From contig NZ_FNQZ01000001.1 of the NCBI RefSeq assembly GCF_900107545.1, forward strand, positions 1 through 64,000: DNA of 64,000 nucleotides, given 5' to 3'. Positions 52,151 through 62,525 of the stretch are shown here, one piece after another. Position 1 is the first letter of the stretch, and every line of letters begins with the position of its first letter. The notes below the pieces were generated by a model that saw only the letters and a program-made list of their open reading frames with translations, searched no databases and was not told the origin of the DNA. Source of the stretch: Pseudobutyrivibrio sp. ACV-2. Its GTDB lineage: Bacteria > Bacillota > Clostridia > Lachnospirales > Lachnospiraceae. The position numbers and the translations under genes are program-made.

Positions 52151-52855
52151 ATGATTGTAAAACTTGAAAATATTTTTAAAGTATATGGTGAAGCCGGTAC
52201 CGACACCTCAGTTCCTGCGCTTAATGATGTCAGTTTAACTGTTGACGAAGGAGAATATGTAGCCATAATGGGACCTTCTGGATCTGGGAAAAGTACCCTT
52301 ATGAATGTTATTGGCTGCTTGGATAAACCAACCTCAGGTTCATATTTTTTTGAGGACAAAGATGTTTTAAAGCTTAACGATAGAAGAATGTCAGATCTTA
52401 GACTGCATTCAATTGGTTTCGTCTTCCAAAGCTTTTATCTTATGAATGAAGAAAATGCTATAGAAAATGTAGCTCTACCACTTAGCTATGCAGGTGTATC
52501 AAAAAAGGAGCGAGAAAAAAGGGCTATAGAAGCTCTTACAAAAGTAGGACTTGCCGATAGAGTGAAATTTAGGCCAGATCAGCTTTCAGGTGGACAAAAA
52601 CAACGTGTTGCTATTGCAAGGGCTATTGTTAATAATCCAAAGGTTCTTTTAGCGGATGAACCTACAGGAGCTCTAGATCAAAAGTCTGGTGCTGCTATTA
52701 TGGAATTATTTCAAAAACTTAATGATGAAGGCACTACCATCATTATGATTACCCATGATTCTGGCATTGCAAGTCATGCAAAAAAGACATACAGAATAGT
52801 GGACGGTAAACTATATCATGGTTTAGAGGAGGCGGACAATGAAGAAAATAATTAA
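52151..52855 (+). CDS. MacB/LolD-type ABC ATPase
   Basis: This 234-aa protein has Walker [10 protein letters not shown] (41-49), signature LSGGQKQR, Walker [13 protein letters not shown] and H-loop ITHD. The [10 protein letters not shown]-type front and [11 protein letters not shown]-loop place it with MacB/LolD exporters of peptides, antibiotics or lipoproteins. It overlaps the next adaptor gene by 17 bp. Confidence 0.93.
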   Translation: MIVKLENIFKVYGEAGTDTSVPALNDVSLTVDEGEYVAIMGPSGSGKSTLMNVIGCLDKPTSGSYFFEDKDVLKLNDRRMSDLRLHSIGFVFQSFYLMNEENAIENVALPLSYAGVSKKEREKRAIEALTKVGLADRVKFRPDQLSGGQKQRVAIARAIVNNPKVLLADEPTGALDQKSGAAIMELFQKLNDEGTTIIMITHDSGIASHAKKTYRIVDGKLYHGLEEADNEENN

Positions 52856-54401
52856 AGTTCTCCTTATTATAGTAGTCATATTTGGATTAGCCGCAGGTGG
52901 TTTATATTTTTATTATAATTATGAACAGGGCAAAAAGATTGCTCAGGTTGTCAGTCTTCAAAATATTGCCATGGACAATTATTGGGGCGATACAATAGAA
53001 AGCTATGGTCAGGTCACCGCTGAAAAGGCTCAAACCGGATACATTCCAACAGGTACAGAAATCCTAAATATAAATGTAGCAGTTGGAGATCATGTTGAAC
53101 CAGGTGATGTGCTGATATCAGTAAAAAAGGAAACTCAGGATATAAATGGCAAGAGATTAGAAGTACAAAAAGCTGAACAGGCCTATATTGCTGATAAAAA
53201 TCGTTTGGAAAGATTAGAGAATACAAAACCTATTCCTGAATATATTGCCAGCGCTCCTGACACTAGAGATATTAAGGTTTCCACCAAAAGCTATTTCCTG
53301 AATGAAGGTAAGTCTTTGGAGGGATACAGTTATGGCAAAGACGACGTAGTATTTATGATTTCAGATAACGGAAGAGGTAACATTACTATAGATTATTACG
53401 AGCCAGGCGGAAAACTAATCTATTCGGACAAAGAAGAAAATAAAGCCAAAATAAATGAATTAAAAACAAAAATTGACGCTGCAAAGGCAGCTGATTCTGA
53501 TTTCTTTAGAGAGTCTGTTGTAGAAGACACTGTTGAGATTCAGGTAGGAACTTTCTATTATGATGGCGAGACAGGAGCTCTTATTGGTCATGAGGGAATC
53601 GGCCTCAATGGAGAAATCCGTGAAAGATATGATGAACCAAAAGGTTATAAGCCATCTGAGTTAAAAAAGCTAATCGAAGAAACCACCAAAGCTTTAAAGA
53701 AATCTGACCTCGAATATCGTGTTCAACAGTCTCAATTGGAGCAGATGGTAAATACCAACGAGAATGGTGATATATGTGCCAAAATATCAGGCACTGTTTC
53801 AAAGATACAAGGTGCTGAAAACTATAATGCAAACCAACCTTTTTTTATTATTACAGCAACAGATGATTACTATATTTCTGGAAGCATAGGTGAATTTTAT
53901 CTGGATAAAGTTCATATAGGCGATACTGTATCTGTTAATTCCTGGGAAACTGGAAATGTTGCGGAAGCAGTTATCACTTCTATAAATGATACACCTTCAA
54001 AAGACGATAATTTTTGGGGTGGCTCCGGAAATACGAATTCAAGTAATTACGAGTTTAAGGCTTCCTTTGATAAAAGTGCTGGAATAGATATAGGGGCACC
54101 CGTTGATATCACAATTACACCATCCACAGATGAGGAGGAAAGTTCAGGTCTGTTTATTCCAAATTATTTCATCAGAAAAGATGCTACAGGCAATTATGTT
54201 ATGAGAAAAAGCTCATCTGGTGTGTTAGAAAAGGTTAATGTAAAAGTTGGACGAAGCCTTTATGGCAGCATGACAGAGATTAAATCTGGAATATCCATCA
54301 AAGACTTCCTTGCATTCCCTTATGGAAATGGTGCAGTAGAGGGAATTAAATGCGAAGAAACAGAATCAATGGATGGATTTTATGATGGAGGCTTGGGATA
54401 A
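52839..54401 (+). CDS. MacA-like efflux adaptor 2, long variant
   Basis: This is a 520-aa protein with an N-terminal membrane helix (VLLIIVVIFGLAAGGLYFYY). Lipoyl-like halves (ILNINVAVGDHVEPGDVLIS and SGTVSKIQGAENYN) flank an unusually large insert of about 150 residues in place of a simple coiled-coil hairpin. The start lies inside the ATPase gene and the last base is shared with the permease ATG (TAATG). Two adaptors for one ATPase/permease pair is uncommon and may build a heteromeric channel. Confidence 0.8.
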   Translation: MKKIIKVLLIIVVIFGLAAGGLYFYYNYEQGKKIAQVVSLQNIAMDNYWGDTIESYGQVTAEKAQTGYIPTGTEILNINVAVGDHVEPGDVLISVKKETQDINGKRLEVQKAEQAYIADKNRLERLENTKPIPEYIASAPDTRDIKVSTKSYFLNEGKSLEGYSYGKDDVVFMISDNGRGNITIDYYEPGGKLIYSDKEENKAKINELKTKIDAAKAADSDFFRESVVEDTVEIQVGTFYYDGETGALIGHEGIGLNGEIRERYDEPKGYKPSELKKLIEETTKALKKSDLEYRVQQSQLEQMVNTNENGDICAKISGTVSKIQGAENYNANQPFFIITATDDYYISGSIGEFYLDKVHIGDTVSVNSWETGNVAEAVITSINDTPSKDDNFWGGSGNTNSSNYEFKASFDKSAGIDIGAPVDITITPSTDEEESSGLFIPNYFIRKDATGNYVMRKSSSGVLEKVNVKVGRSLYGSMTEIKSGISIKDFLAFPYGNGAVEGIKCEETESMDGFYDGGLG

Positions 54402-55654
54402 TGTTTGAAAATATACGTTTGGCCTTTCGTGGTATATGGACTCACAAGCTCAGGTCTTTTTTGACAATGCTTGGTATCATTATCGGTATAGCAGCTATTA
54501 TAGCTATAGTTTCCACAATCGAAGGCACTAATCAAAGAATAAAAGAAAATCTTATAGGCTCAGGCTCGAATACAGTAGATATTCAACTGTACCAGAACGA
54601 CTGGCCATATGAAATGGGCTATAATGGTGCACCTTATGGTGCCCCACAGGTTTCAGATGATGTATTAGCTGAAATCAGGCAGATTACTGAGGTCAAAGCC
54701 GCCAGTCGATATGCCAATAGACAGATATATAGTGGAGTATATTATCAGAATAACTCCATGAGTGGAGGATATGTAAAAGGCGTTGAGCAGGATTATTTTT
54801 CCACAGCCAACCTCACTGTAAAAGAAGGCAGATTGTTTACTGAAAAAGAAGCAGATGCTTTTACAAAGGTTTGCGTAGTAGATGAAGCCATTGTTGAGGG
54901 GCTTCTTCAAAATGAGGATGCAATTGGAAAGATACTTGAAATAGGTGGAGATTCTTATACCATTGTTGGTGTGGTCAGAACACGCTCAACATTTGAACCA
55001 GTCATTAATAATCTATCTGATTATGAGACTTACAAACAGGATGAATCTGGATCAATCTACATACCACTTTCAGATTGGCCTATCAGCTATAGCTACGATG
55101 AGCCGGAAAATGTTTTGGTTAAGGCCACATCCACAGATGATATGACAGCTGCGGGAAAGAAGACTGCAGATATTTTAAATGCATACATTCATCCTACAGA
55201 CGATACCATAAAATATCAGTCCAAGGATTTGCTGGAACAGGCACAGCAGCTACAGCAGCTCTCTTCATCTACCAATTCTATGCTTATTTGGATAGCAGCC
55301 ATTTCTCTTTTAGTAGGTGGAATAGGTGTTATGAATATCATGCTTGTTTCTGTAACAGAGCGAACTGCTGAAATTGGTTTGAAAAAAGCCATTGGAGCTA
55401 GAAAAAGTAAAATTATGTGGCAGTTTTTGACAGAGGCAGCAGTGCTTACATCTATGGGTGGTGTTCTTGGTGTGGCAAGCGGTATAGGATTGGCTCAGAT
55501 TATTTCTATAATGAGTGGCACTCCAGTAGCTATTTCATGGCCAGCAGCCATTGTAGCAGTTGTGTTTTCTATGATAATAGGTGTCGTATTTGGAATTTTA
55601 CCAAGTCATCAGGCTGCAAATCTTAACCCAATAGATGCTCTTAGAACAAATTAA
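54401..55654 (+). CDS. MacB-like ABC permease
   Basis: This 417-aa protein has an N-terminal helix after AFRGIWTHKLRSFLTMLGIIIG, a large extracytoplasmic MacB periplasmic-core domain and three C-terminal helices with the FtsX-type motif GGIGVMNIMLVSVTERTAEI followed by GLKKAIGA. It uses the mechanotransmission scheme of MacB with the ATPase encoded two genes earlier. It ends the operon, with a strong terminator 26 bp downstream. Confidence 0.92.
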   Translation: MFENIRLAFRGIWTHKLRSFLTMLGIIIGIAAIIAIVSTIEGTNQRIKENLIGSGSNTVDIQLYQNDWPYEMGYNGAPYGAPQVSDDVLAEIRQITEVKAASRYANRQIYSGVYYQNNSMSGGYVKGVEQDYFSTANLTVKEGRLFTEKEADAFTKVCVVDEAIVEGLLQNEDAIGKILEIGGDSYTIVGVVRTRSTFEPVINNLSDYETYKQDESGSIYIPLSDWPISYSYDEPENVLVKATSTDDMTAAGKKTADILNAYIHPTDDTIKYQSKDLLEQAQQLQQLSSSTNSMLIWIAAISLLVGGIGVMNIMLVSVTERTAEIGLKKAIGARKSKIMWQFLTEAAVLTSMGGVLGVASGIGLAQIISIMSGTPVAISWPAAIVAVVFSMIIGVVFGILPSHQAANLNPIDALRTN

Positions 55655-55680
55655 TATACATTACAAGAGCGTAAAAAAAG

Positions 55681-55714
55681 CGGTTCTCACGAATATGTGA
55701 GAACCGTATTTTTT
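55681..55714. terminator. Bidirectional terminator
   Basis: CGGTTCTCAC pairs with GTGAGAACCG around GAATAT. A T-run follows on the plus strand and an A-run precedes, so it serves the exporter operon and the convergent zinc-ribbon gene. Confidence 0.88.
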
Positions 55715-56183
55715 AATGATGATCAAGAAAATAAAACTTTCCAGAATCCCCTTTTTTAGGAGCCTTCTGAGGCTTTTCACCCATCTCGGGATTAAAGAAA
55801 ACACCGTTTAAATTGTTGGTGCGTTTTTTTATACAATCAGGACAATAACGGCCGAAACGAATGCTACAGCCACAGCTTTCACATTCGATATAAACGTCAC
55901 TTCCTTCTGGAATTTCAAGTCTGCCTTCACGAAGCATTCCATTGACCAAATCAATTGGGATATTCGTCTGTTCAGAAATTACAATGGCAGGAGATGGACC
56001 ATATTCTTCGATGAAATCTTTAATCTTGCCAAAATCATCTACTTCTTTGTTTCCGCAGTCATAGCATTCATAATATCCGCCACCTATGTATTTCAGTTTG
56101 CCTTTACATTTCGAACACTTTACTGGTTTACGTTCGATAAATGCCTTCAGAAAAGCCTTTTTTTCCTCTTTTGAATATCCCAT
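55713..56183 (-). CDS. Zinc-ribbon protein, YvyF-like
   Basis: This 156-aa protein has one C4 zinc ribbon near the front (CSKCKGKLKYIG and CYDCGNKE), a helix-turn-helix-like middle (PSPAIVISEQTNIPIDLVNG) and a second C4 site (CESCGCSI and CPDC). This layout recalls the flagellar-operon protein YvyF (TIGR03826-type), but no flagellar genes are nearby, so it is left unnamed. It precedes no other gene and shares a terminator with the exporter operon. Confidence 0.7.
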   Translation of the reverse strand: MGYSKEEKKAFLKAFIERKPVKCSKCKGKLKYIGGGYYECYDCGNKEVDDFGKIKDFIEEYGPSPAIVISEQTNIPIDLVNGMLREGRLEIPEGSDVYIECESCGCSIRFGRYCPDCIKKRTNNLNGVFFNPEMGEKPQKAPKKGDSGKFYFLDHH

Positions 56184-56201
56184 AAAAATCCCCCTATACT
56201 G

Positions 56202-56957
56202 TTATTCAAAATCCAGTTCGATAGGACAATGGTCTGACCCCATTATATCAGTGTGGATTTTAGCATCCTTCATCCTGTCCTTAATGTCATCAGAAACAAT
56301 AAAATAATCAATACGCCAACCAGCATTTTTTTCTCTGGCTTTAAATCTATATGACCACCATGAATAAATGTCTGTCATATCAGGGTAGAAATATCTAAAG
56401 CTATCCACAAAACCTGAGGCTAAAAGCACTGTCATTTTGTTTCGTTCCTCGTCTGTAAAGCCTGCATTTTTGCGATTGGTTTTTGGATTTTTTAAGTCTA
56501 TTTCCTTGTGGGCAACATTTAAATCTCCGCAGAGTATTACGCCTTTTTTCTCATTTAATTTCAGAAGATATTTTCTAAAATCATCCTCCCAGGTCATACG
56601 ATAATCAAGTCGTGCAAGCTCGTTTTGAGAGTTTGGAGTGTAGCAGGTGATGAAGTAGTAATCCTCAAATTCAAGGGTGATTACGCGCCCCTCATGGTCA
56701 TGTTCATCGATTCCGATACCATAGGTTACAGAAATAGGCTCTATTTTAGAAAAAATAGCAGTGCCAGAGTATCCCTTTTTCTCTGCATAATTCCAATAAA
56801 TGTGATAGCCTTCCTTTTCACAGTCAAGCTGTCCTTCTGATAGTTTGATTTCTTGTAAACAAAAGATGTCAGCATCTGTAGAATCAAAGTAATCCCAAAA
56901 GCCCTTGCCGATTACGGCCCTAAGTCCGTTTACATTCCATGATATGAATTTATTCAA
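56202..56957 (-). CDS. xth: Exodeoxyribonuclease III (AP endonuclease)
   Basis: This is a 251-aa enzyme. Motifs of the Xth/APE1 family in order: [20 protein letters not shown] with the metal-binding Glu, [23 protein letters not shown] and GSDHCPI with the catalytic His. It incises DNA at abasic sites in base excision repair. The gene is 18 bp upstream of the zinc-ribbon gene on the same strand. Confidence 0.95.
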   Translation of the reverse strand: MNKFISWNVNGLRAVIGKGFWDYFDSTDADIFCLQEIKLSEGQLDCEKEGYHIYWNYAEKKGYSGTAIFSKIEPISVTYGIGIDEHDHEGRVITLEFEDYYFITCYTPNSQNELARLDYRMTWEDDFRKYLLKLNEKKGVILCGDLNVAHKEIDLKNPKTNRKNAGFTDEERNKMTVLLASGFVDSFRYFYPDMTDIYSWWSYRFKAREKNAGWRIDYFIVSDDIKDRMKDAKIHTDIMGSDHCPIELDFE

Positions 56958-57129
56958 TATGTTTTCCTCCGGAAAATTATCCTATTTATCTAATTATAAC
57001 CGAATTTTAAGGTAAAATCATCAATTCATATGTAATTGTAGTAATAATTATTTTTTGTATAATGATTTATGTAACGTTTAATGTGTTATTATGTATAAAG
57101 ATATAGGAAACACATGGGAGGTGTGAAAA

Positions 57130-57294
57130 ATGGCTGATAATAAAGATGCAACATTTGTGGTACACGTTAATAAATGCGAAAATGAATCATGGCAGGGACA
57201 GATTACCTGGGCTGACAGAGATGAAAAAATCAATTTTCGCAGCGCTTTAGAGCTGATAAACATCATGGATGCAGCTCTTGATTCAGAAGAATAA
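57130..57294 (+). CDS. Conserved 54-aa small protein
   Basis: This gene is shorter than 60 codons. The ATG follows GGGAGGTGTG. The product has a strand-turn-strand front (ATFVVHVNKCENESWQGQIT) and a helical end (RSALELINIMDAALDSEE), a compact pattern that I recall as common in Clostridia without function. It has its own AT-rich promoter region and a terminator 14 bp after the stop, so it is a complete monocistronic unit. 56958-57129 holds no other gene. Confidence 0.75.
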   Translation: MADNKDATFVVHVNKCENESWQGQITWADRDEKINFRSALELINIMDAALDSEE

Positions 57295-57308
57295 TTGAGC
57301 TTAATTGG

Positions 57309-57340
57309 AAAATCCTTTGCGTAAAGCAGAGGATTTTTTC
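57309..57340 (+). terminator. Terminator after the 54-aa protein
   Basis: AAAATCCTTTGC pairs with GCAGAGGATTTT with one G-U pair around GTAAA, running into T. Confidence 0.85.
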
Positions 57341-57489
57341 ATTTTTGTAAAAATTTATTTAAGATTTTGTGATTTTGGCCATAAAAACAAAAATTAAAAT
57401 TATAATTACAAAAAGGATATAAATGTGATAATTAGTGACGCTTTATTACATTTTACACAATTTTTTTTAGTTCTACAGGGGGGTAGTAC

Positions 57490-59334
57490 ATGGGTAGAGA
57501 AGAATTTAAAAAGAAAGTAGATGGAAGGCTTACTACTGAACAACGAGATAATCTCAAAGGCGTAGGAAAGGTGGTTGAGAATAGTAAAGGAAATTTCTTT
57601 CAATCAATTACTTTTCAAAACATTATAGTAAATGCTCTTATTTTGGTGGCATTTGTTATTTATGCTATAGTTACAAATCAGGCTTTGACTAGTGTAAGAA
57701 CTCAGGCTTTGCTTGCCAGTGAAAACGAATTAATATGCGCAACAGAAGCAGCTGGCATTAAAGAGGATGTTATACATATTTCTGCTGAAATTAATAGAAC
57801 TCTTGGACAGATGGAAGCTGGGAAAGTTCTCGATGCAAGTGAATTTGCGGATATGGATGGTTATATAGCAGATGTGGCAGCACATTTGGACTACATGGAC
57901 TCTAGTTTGCTTATTGGAAACCTACCTGATGGCCAGGAGCGAGTTGATAATTTGCGTTCAAATGTAGAAGCTTACTGTGAAACAGCAAAAAATGTGAAGG
58001 TTGCAATTCTCGCTGGTGATGTTCAAAAGGCTGTAGAATATGTAACAACCGACTATGGTGCTCAACTTGTTGCTTCTTATGATGCAATTGCTGCAGTAGA
58101 TGAAGGAATTATGACCCTAAGCAATGGTTTTGCTTCCTATCTGGAACGATTTACAAGTAGAACTTCAAGAAGTGGATATATTGTAATGGGTATTGTAGTT
58201 GTTCTTATAATAGTAAGTTTTCTGCTTATTTTTATTAGGATTAATAAAACTATATTTGGTATAACATATGAGCTGCAGTCAATTATTAATAATGTTAATA
58301 AGGGTAAAGGTGATTTGACAGTTCGTATTAATACGAAAACAAAAACTGAGCTTGCACTTATTTCAGATTGCATTAATCAGTTTCTTGACACATTACAGGG
58401 TGTTATCAAGGACGTTAAAGATGGCGCAGGTGTTCTTTCATCATCTTCAGATAGCATGGTTATGAAAATTCAAAGTGCCAGTGATAATGTAACCAACACA
58501 TCAGCCGCCATGGAACAGCTAGCTGCATCTATGGAAAATGTTTCGACTACAGCAAGTGACTTAAACGAAAGCGTTTTACAGGTTAGGGAAGCTACAATTG
58601 CCATTGATGATGAGGCAAAGGCTGGAGCTGGAAAGGCCAACGAAATCAAAGAAGCAGCTGATGCTATCAAAAAAGAAGCAAACAGCAAAAAGGAAAGCAC
58701 TGGAGCTAAGATGGAAGAGCTTTCCAAGGTGCTTGAGATTTCAGTTAAGGAATCAGAACAGGTTAACCAAATCAGCGATTTGACAAATGAAATTCTTGAT
58801 ATTGCAAGCCAGACCAATTTGCTTGCTCTTAATGCATCAATAGAAGCTGCACGTGCAGGTGAGGCTGGTAAGGGCTTTGCAGTTGTAGCAGACGAAATCA
58901 GTAAGCTTGCTGCAAATTCACGTGATACTGCAGGCAATATTCAGGAGATATCTTCAAAGGTAACTTCAGCAGTTAAAGCATTGTCAGATAATGCTATTCA
59001 GGTTATTGATTTTATTAATAATAATGTTCTGGCTGACTATGATGCCTTTGTAGACACAGGAATAAAATATGAAAACACAGCCACAATGATTGAGGAAATG
59101 CTTGATACCTTCTCAGATAAGGCCGATAATCTCAATTCAGTTATGAATGATATGGCAGAAAGAATCGAAAGTATTTCAAGCTCTGTTCAGGAAAGTTCAA
59201 GCGCTATTGGAATGTCGGCGGCAGCTGCTACAGATATAGTTGGTGAGATTCAAGGTATTTCTGAGGCTGTAGATCAAAATAACGATGTAACAAAACAGCT
59301 GAATGAAAGCACCCAGAAATTTGAGATAGTTTAA
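57490..59334 (+). CDS. Methyl-accepting chemotaxis protein
   Basis: This is a 614-aa protein with an ATG after GGGGGGTAG. Membrane helices at about 42-60 and 229-251 enclose a four-helix-bundle sensor domain. A HAMP-like linker and a long cytoplasmic coiled coil follow, with the signature tip [20 protein letters not shown]. It signals to CheA through CheW. The ligand is unknown. It stands alone between two terminators. Confidence 0.92.
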   Translation: MGREEFKKKVDGRLTTEQRDNLKGVGKVVENSKGNFFQSITFQNIIVNALILVAFVIYAIVTNQALTSVRTQALLASENELICATEAAGIKEDVIHISAEINRTLGQMEAGKVLDASEFADMDGYIADVAAHLDYMDSSLLIGNLPDGQERVDNLRSNVEAYCETAKNVKVAILAGDVQKAVEYVTTDYGAQLVASYDAIAAVDEGIMTLSNGFASYLERFTSRTSRSGYIVMGIVVVLIIVSFLLIFIRINKTIFGITYELQSIINNVNKGKGDLTVRINTKTKTELALISDCINQFLDTLQGVIKDVKDGAGVLSSSSDSMVMKIQSASDNVTNTSAAMEQLAASMENVSTTASDLNESVLQVREATIAIDDEAKAGAGKANEIKEAADAIKKEANSKKESTGAKMEELSKVLEISVKESEQVNQISDLTNEILDIASQTNLLALNASIEAARAGEAGKGFAVVADEISKLAANSRDTAGNIQEISSKVTSAVKALSDNAIQVIDFINNNVLADYDAFVDTGIKYENTATMIEEMLDTFSDKADNLNSVMNDMAERIESISSSVQESSSAIGMSAAAATDIVGEIQGISEAVDQNNDVTKQLNESTQKFEIV

Positions 59335-59376
59335 GCTTTTGATTTTCATAAGAAAATCTGTAGGGTTCATAAATTT

Positions 59377-59415
59377 GTCAACCAGTAGCGCTAAAAGCCT
59401 ACTGGTTGACTTTTT
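59377..59415 (+). terminator. Terminator after the chemotaxis receptor
   Basis: GTCAACCAGTAG (59377-59388) pairs perfectly with CTACTGGTTGAC (59399-59410), followed by TTTTT. Confidence 0.92.
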
Positions 59416-59483
59416 GACTTATTACCACTATAATTACTTTAACGCTTTTAATCGCTAAAGCATAAATTAGGAGGACATAAAAG

Positions 59484-60458
59484 ATGAAAGAGGTTTCTAA
59501 GCTTCTCGCAGTGCGAGAGAGTGTACGTGTGGTTGATGCAACACTTCGTGATGGAGGTCTAGTTAATGATTTCTATTTTACAGATGAGTTTGCAAAGGCA
59601 CTTTATTTAACTAATGTAAAGGCTGGGGTTGACTACATGGAAATGGGTTATCGCGCTGATAAGGAGCAGTTCGATGAATCAAAATTCGGACCATGGAAGT
59701 TTTCATCTGATGATTATATTAGAAAAATTATTGGCGAGAATAATACTGACTTAAAGATTGCTATCATGGCAGACGTTGGAAGATGTAATTACAAGGAGGA
59801 TATTCATCCAAAGGCTGAAAGTCCTGTAGATTTAGTGCGTGTGGCTACATATCTTCACCAGCTCCCTGGAGCAATCGAAATGATTGAGGATGCAGACAAA
59901 AAAGGTTATGAGACTACTTGTAATATCATGGCTATTTCATCTGCTTCAATGGACGATGTCAAGGCAGCTCTTGATATTGTTTGTCAGACTCCAATTTCCT
60001 GTGTCTATATTGTAGATAGCTACGGCTCTTTATACCCAGAACAGATAGAGCGCATCGCAGATGTTTACTGCAATGCTGCAGCAAAATATGGAAAAAAGGT
60101 GGGAATGCATGCCCACGACAATCAGAAACTTGCATTCGCAAATACGATAGAAGCAGTGGGGGACAATGTAGACTATCTTGATGGAACCTACTGTGCAATG
60201 GGCCGTGGTGCAGGTAACTGTGCTATGGAGCTTTTACTTGGATTTCTTAAAAATCCAAAATACAAGGAGCGTTACGCTATAAAATTCGTAGAGGACTACA
60301 TGGTACCACTTAAGGAACAGGGCGTAGTTTGGGGTTATGACATGCAGTACCTTACTACAGGTCTTTTAAATCAGCATCCACGTACAGCTATCGAATTCAC
60401 AAAGCAGGGACGTAAGGATTACTTTAATTTCTATCAGGAGATGTTAAATATCGACTAA
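59484..60458 (+). CDS. HMGL-like aldolase family protein
   Basis: This 324-aa protein starts at an ATG after TTAGGAGG. The TIM-barrel front VVDATLRDGGLVN carries the metal-binding Asp of the HMGL/DRE-TIM family and HAHDN the second metal site. GRGAGNCAMELLL resembles 4-hydroxy-2-oxovalerate aldolase and isopropylmalate synthase loops. It lacks the regulatory domain of LeuA. The substrate is uncertain; a 2-oxo acid aldol reaction is likely. It overlaps the convergent glycosyltransferase gene by four bases. Confidence 0.85.
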   Translation: MKEVSKLLAVRESVRVVDATLRDGGLVNDFYFTDEFAKALYLTNVKAGVDYMEMGYRADKEQFDESKFGPWKFSSDDYIRKIIGENNTDLKIAIMADVGRCNYKEDIHPKAESPVDLVRVATYLHQLPGAIEMIEDADKKGYETTCNIMAISSASMDDVKAALDIVCQTPISCVYIVDSYGSLYPEQIERIADVYCNAAAKYGKKVGMHAHDNQKLAFANTIEAVGDNVDYLDGTYCAMGRGAGNCAMELLLGFLKNPKYKERYAIKFVEDYMVPLKEQGVVWGYDMQYLTTGLLNQHPRTAIEFTKQGRKDYFNFYQEMLNID

Positions 60459-61615
60459 TTGGAAAGCTCCTGTAATATAACCTTCGCAATATTGGTCCAG
60501 GTATGGTTCTTTGAGGCAATCTCATAGCCAGCTTGGGCTATTTTTTTCAAGCCCGTTTCATCTGATAGTGCGGCATCTACCTTTTCTGTAACAGCATCTA
60601 TATTATTCAAATCGTAAAATAATATATTTTCTAAATCCTTGTACTCACTACGTAAAAGCGTAGTGGAGTCCGTAAGAGAAACAGCACCATTAAGCTGTCC
60701 TGAAAAAACTCTGTCATGACTGCCAGCTTTGAAATTTGGCATAATATTTACAGAGATTTTTGATTTCGCAAATACGGTAAAGGTCAGATTAAAAGGAATT
60801 TCACGATGGAGTGTGGCATTCTTCAAATCAAGTTCCTCCCACAATGCACCAAATATATGGAAATTATGGGAGGTTTTGTCTAGTGCCTGTACCAGCTTTT
60901 TTCTATTTATACAACGTATATACGTATCAGCCAGATAAAAGGATTGGGTGTGTAATGGCTTATCAGAATTAATATAATCATAAAATTCATTTTGAGATAA
61001 AATATCTACAGCATCCTCTATAGACAGCTTAGAGTCAGCCGTCATCATATCAATTAGCTGATATACGTTTTCAACGATGATTTCAGGCATTTTATTAATG
61101 GCGGTTTCAATTCTGACAGGATCGGTATAGGTTCCGGAAAAAATAATATCGTAAGGACGGTTTTCAAAACTATCCCAGTCTATCGAATCATGACCAAAGG
61201 CCAATTCCCCTGTCATTGGTGTCACAGAGACTGATTTTATATGAGGATAATATTTTAGGATATAGTCTTTATGCCTGCTATCAAGACAAACCACATTAAA
61301 GTTTTTTATTTTTTGTTTGAGTGAGTCGTGATGGTAGAGTGGATGATCTAGAATAACATCAAAAAAAGGAGCCTCAATATGGTCTAAAAAATAAGTGTCA
61401 TCATCCATGAAAAGCTTTGATAAATCAGAATTGAAATCTATTAAGGCATCATATTTTTGCCCAACAAAGTTTTCAAGGTCTTCAAGTCTGTCCTCATCAA
61501 CCTTAAAATATTCCACTTCATGGCCGAATTTTGCTAGAGCATATCCAATAGAATCACCAAAATAAAGATAAGAATTATAACAAACTGTTTTCATTTCAAA
61601 AATAAGAAACTTCAT
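60455..61615 (-). CDS. CgeB-like glycosyltransferase
   Basis: The start chosen is ATG 61615, 7 nt after GGGGGAG; a longer start at 61630 would cover that site. The 386-aa protein has a Rossmann-like front (FLIFEMKTVCYNSYLYFGDS), a central DIIFSGTYTDP segment and a donor-binding end (PNFKAGSHDRVFSGQLNGAV), as in CgeB/DUF3880-type GT-B enzymes. Such enzymes decorate surface or flagellar proteins. The target here is unknown. No signal peptide or membrane segment is seen. Confidence 0.75.
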   Translation of the reverse strand: MKFLIFEMKTVCYNSYLYFGDSIGYALAKFGHEVEYFKVDEDRLEDLENFVGQKYDALIDFNSDLSKLFMDDDTYFLDHIEAPFFDVILDHPLYHHDSLKQKIKNFNVVCLDSRHKDYILKYYPHIKSVSVTPMTGELAFGHDSIDWDSFENRPYDIIFSGTYTDPVRIETAINKMPEIIVENVYQLIDMMTADSKLSIEDAVDILSQNEFYDYINSDKPLHTQSFYLADTYIRCINRKKLVQALDKTSHNFHIFGALWEELDLKNATLHREIPFNLTFTVFAKSKISVNIMPNFKAGSHDRVFSGQLNGAVSLTDSTTLLRSEYKDLENILFYDLNNIDAVTEKVDAALSDETGLKKIAQAGYEIASKNHTWTNIAKVILQELSN

Positions 61616-61709
61616 ATAAAACTCCCCCAAGCCTTAAGATTTAACCAAATTTTAACATACTTTTTACTCACTATGATATACTTTGTATTATAAAGAACAG
61701 GGGGAGCCT

Positions 61710-62366
61710 ATGATTAAAGCAGCAGCTTACAATTGTGAACCACTACAAAATCCGTTCATATTTGACGAAGTCTACGACATGATTAGTCCACAACGCCGTG
61801 AGCATGTAGATGAGGCAAAGACTCTCAAGGGAAAGTGCGAGCGTTTAGGGGCTGCGCATCTTTTAGAAAAATTATTGTGGGAAAACCACATACAAAGACC
61901 CTACGTTTATTCCACCACTTCTCAGGGAAAGCCTATTTTTATTCAGCCAAAGAATGTTGATTTCAGTATTAGTCATGCGGATTATTTCGCTGTGGCTGCC
62001 ATTTCTGACAAACCTGTTGGGATAGATGTGGAGCGAATCCGTCCATACGATAAGGATTTGGTGAAGCGTTTTTTTACGCGATATGATTTGGAATATTTAG
62101 AATCCGTAAAAAAGAACGAGGTAAACAAAAAGTTTACAGAAGTTTGGACTTTCAAAGAGGCCACCTGCAAAATGATGGATAGACCTTTGATGCAGGTCCT
62201 TCAATGGGTGGATTTTAGTGAATACTGTGACTGCGAAAAGGGCAATACTGAATGGACAAAGCAGGGCTTCGAATTTAGAGATTTTTATATTACCCTTTGC
62301 TATGAAGACAAGCGACAGCCTATACAGATGGGGCTTTATAACCCTTACGATGGAAAATATTATTGA
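61710..62366 (+). CDS. 4'-phosphopantetheinyl transferase (Sfp-like)
   Basis: The start chosen is ATG 61710 after AGGGGGAG. The 218-aa protein has the family motifs FSISHADYFAVAA, VGIDVERIRP with the Mg-binding Asp and Glu, and VWTFKEATCKM with the WxxKEA core. It transfers phosphopantetheine from CoA to a carrier protein. The two-lobed size matches the Sfp type rather than the 120-aa AcpS type. No polyketide or peptide synthetase lies in the window. A terminator follows. Confidence 0.9.
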   Translation: MIKAAAYNCEPLQNPFIFDEVYDMISPQRREHVDEAKTLKGKCERLGAAHLLEKLLWENHIQRPYVYSTTSQGKPIFIQPKNVDFSISHADYFAVAAISDKPVGIDVERIRPYDKDLVKRFFTRYDLEYLESVKKNEVNKKFTEVWTFKEATCKMMDRPLMQVLQWVDFSEYCDCEKGNTEWTKQGFEFRDFYITLCYEDKRQPIQMGLYNPYDGKYY

Positions 62367-62372
62367 GAAAAG

Positions 62373-62420
62373 CAACTGCCAATTATTTGTAATAATTTAT
62401 TTGGCAGTTGTTCTTTATTT
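62373..62420 (+). terminator. Terminator after the phosphopantetheinyl transferase
   Basis: CAACTGCCAA (62373-62382) pairs with TTGGCAGTTG (62401-62410) followed by TTCTTTATTTT. Confidence 0.75.
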
Positions 62421-62448
62421 TACTTATTAAACTAAGATAAAATTTATA

Positions 62449-62509
62449 TTGACATATAAATGTAGTGTGCTATTATTTTAAATAGTTTCATACTTCACAG
62501 TAGTGAAGT
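62449..62509 (+). promoter_or_regulatory. Promoter of ilvN with leader hairpin
   Basis: TTGACA (62449-62454), a 16-bp spacer and TATTAT (62471-62476) precede a perfect hairpin ACTTCAC-AGTA-GTGAAGT (62492-62509) close to the expected mRNA start. The leader is too short for a T-box. Confidence 0.65.
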
Positions 62510-62525
62510 GGAAAAGGAGTAATAT

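Noticed and set aside
57370-57400. SigD-type chemotaxis promoter before the receptor gene
   Set aside because: TAAG and GCCATAAA are present at about the right spacing, but the -10 lacks the G of GCCGATAA.
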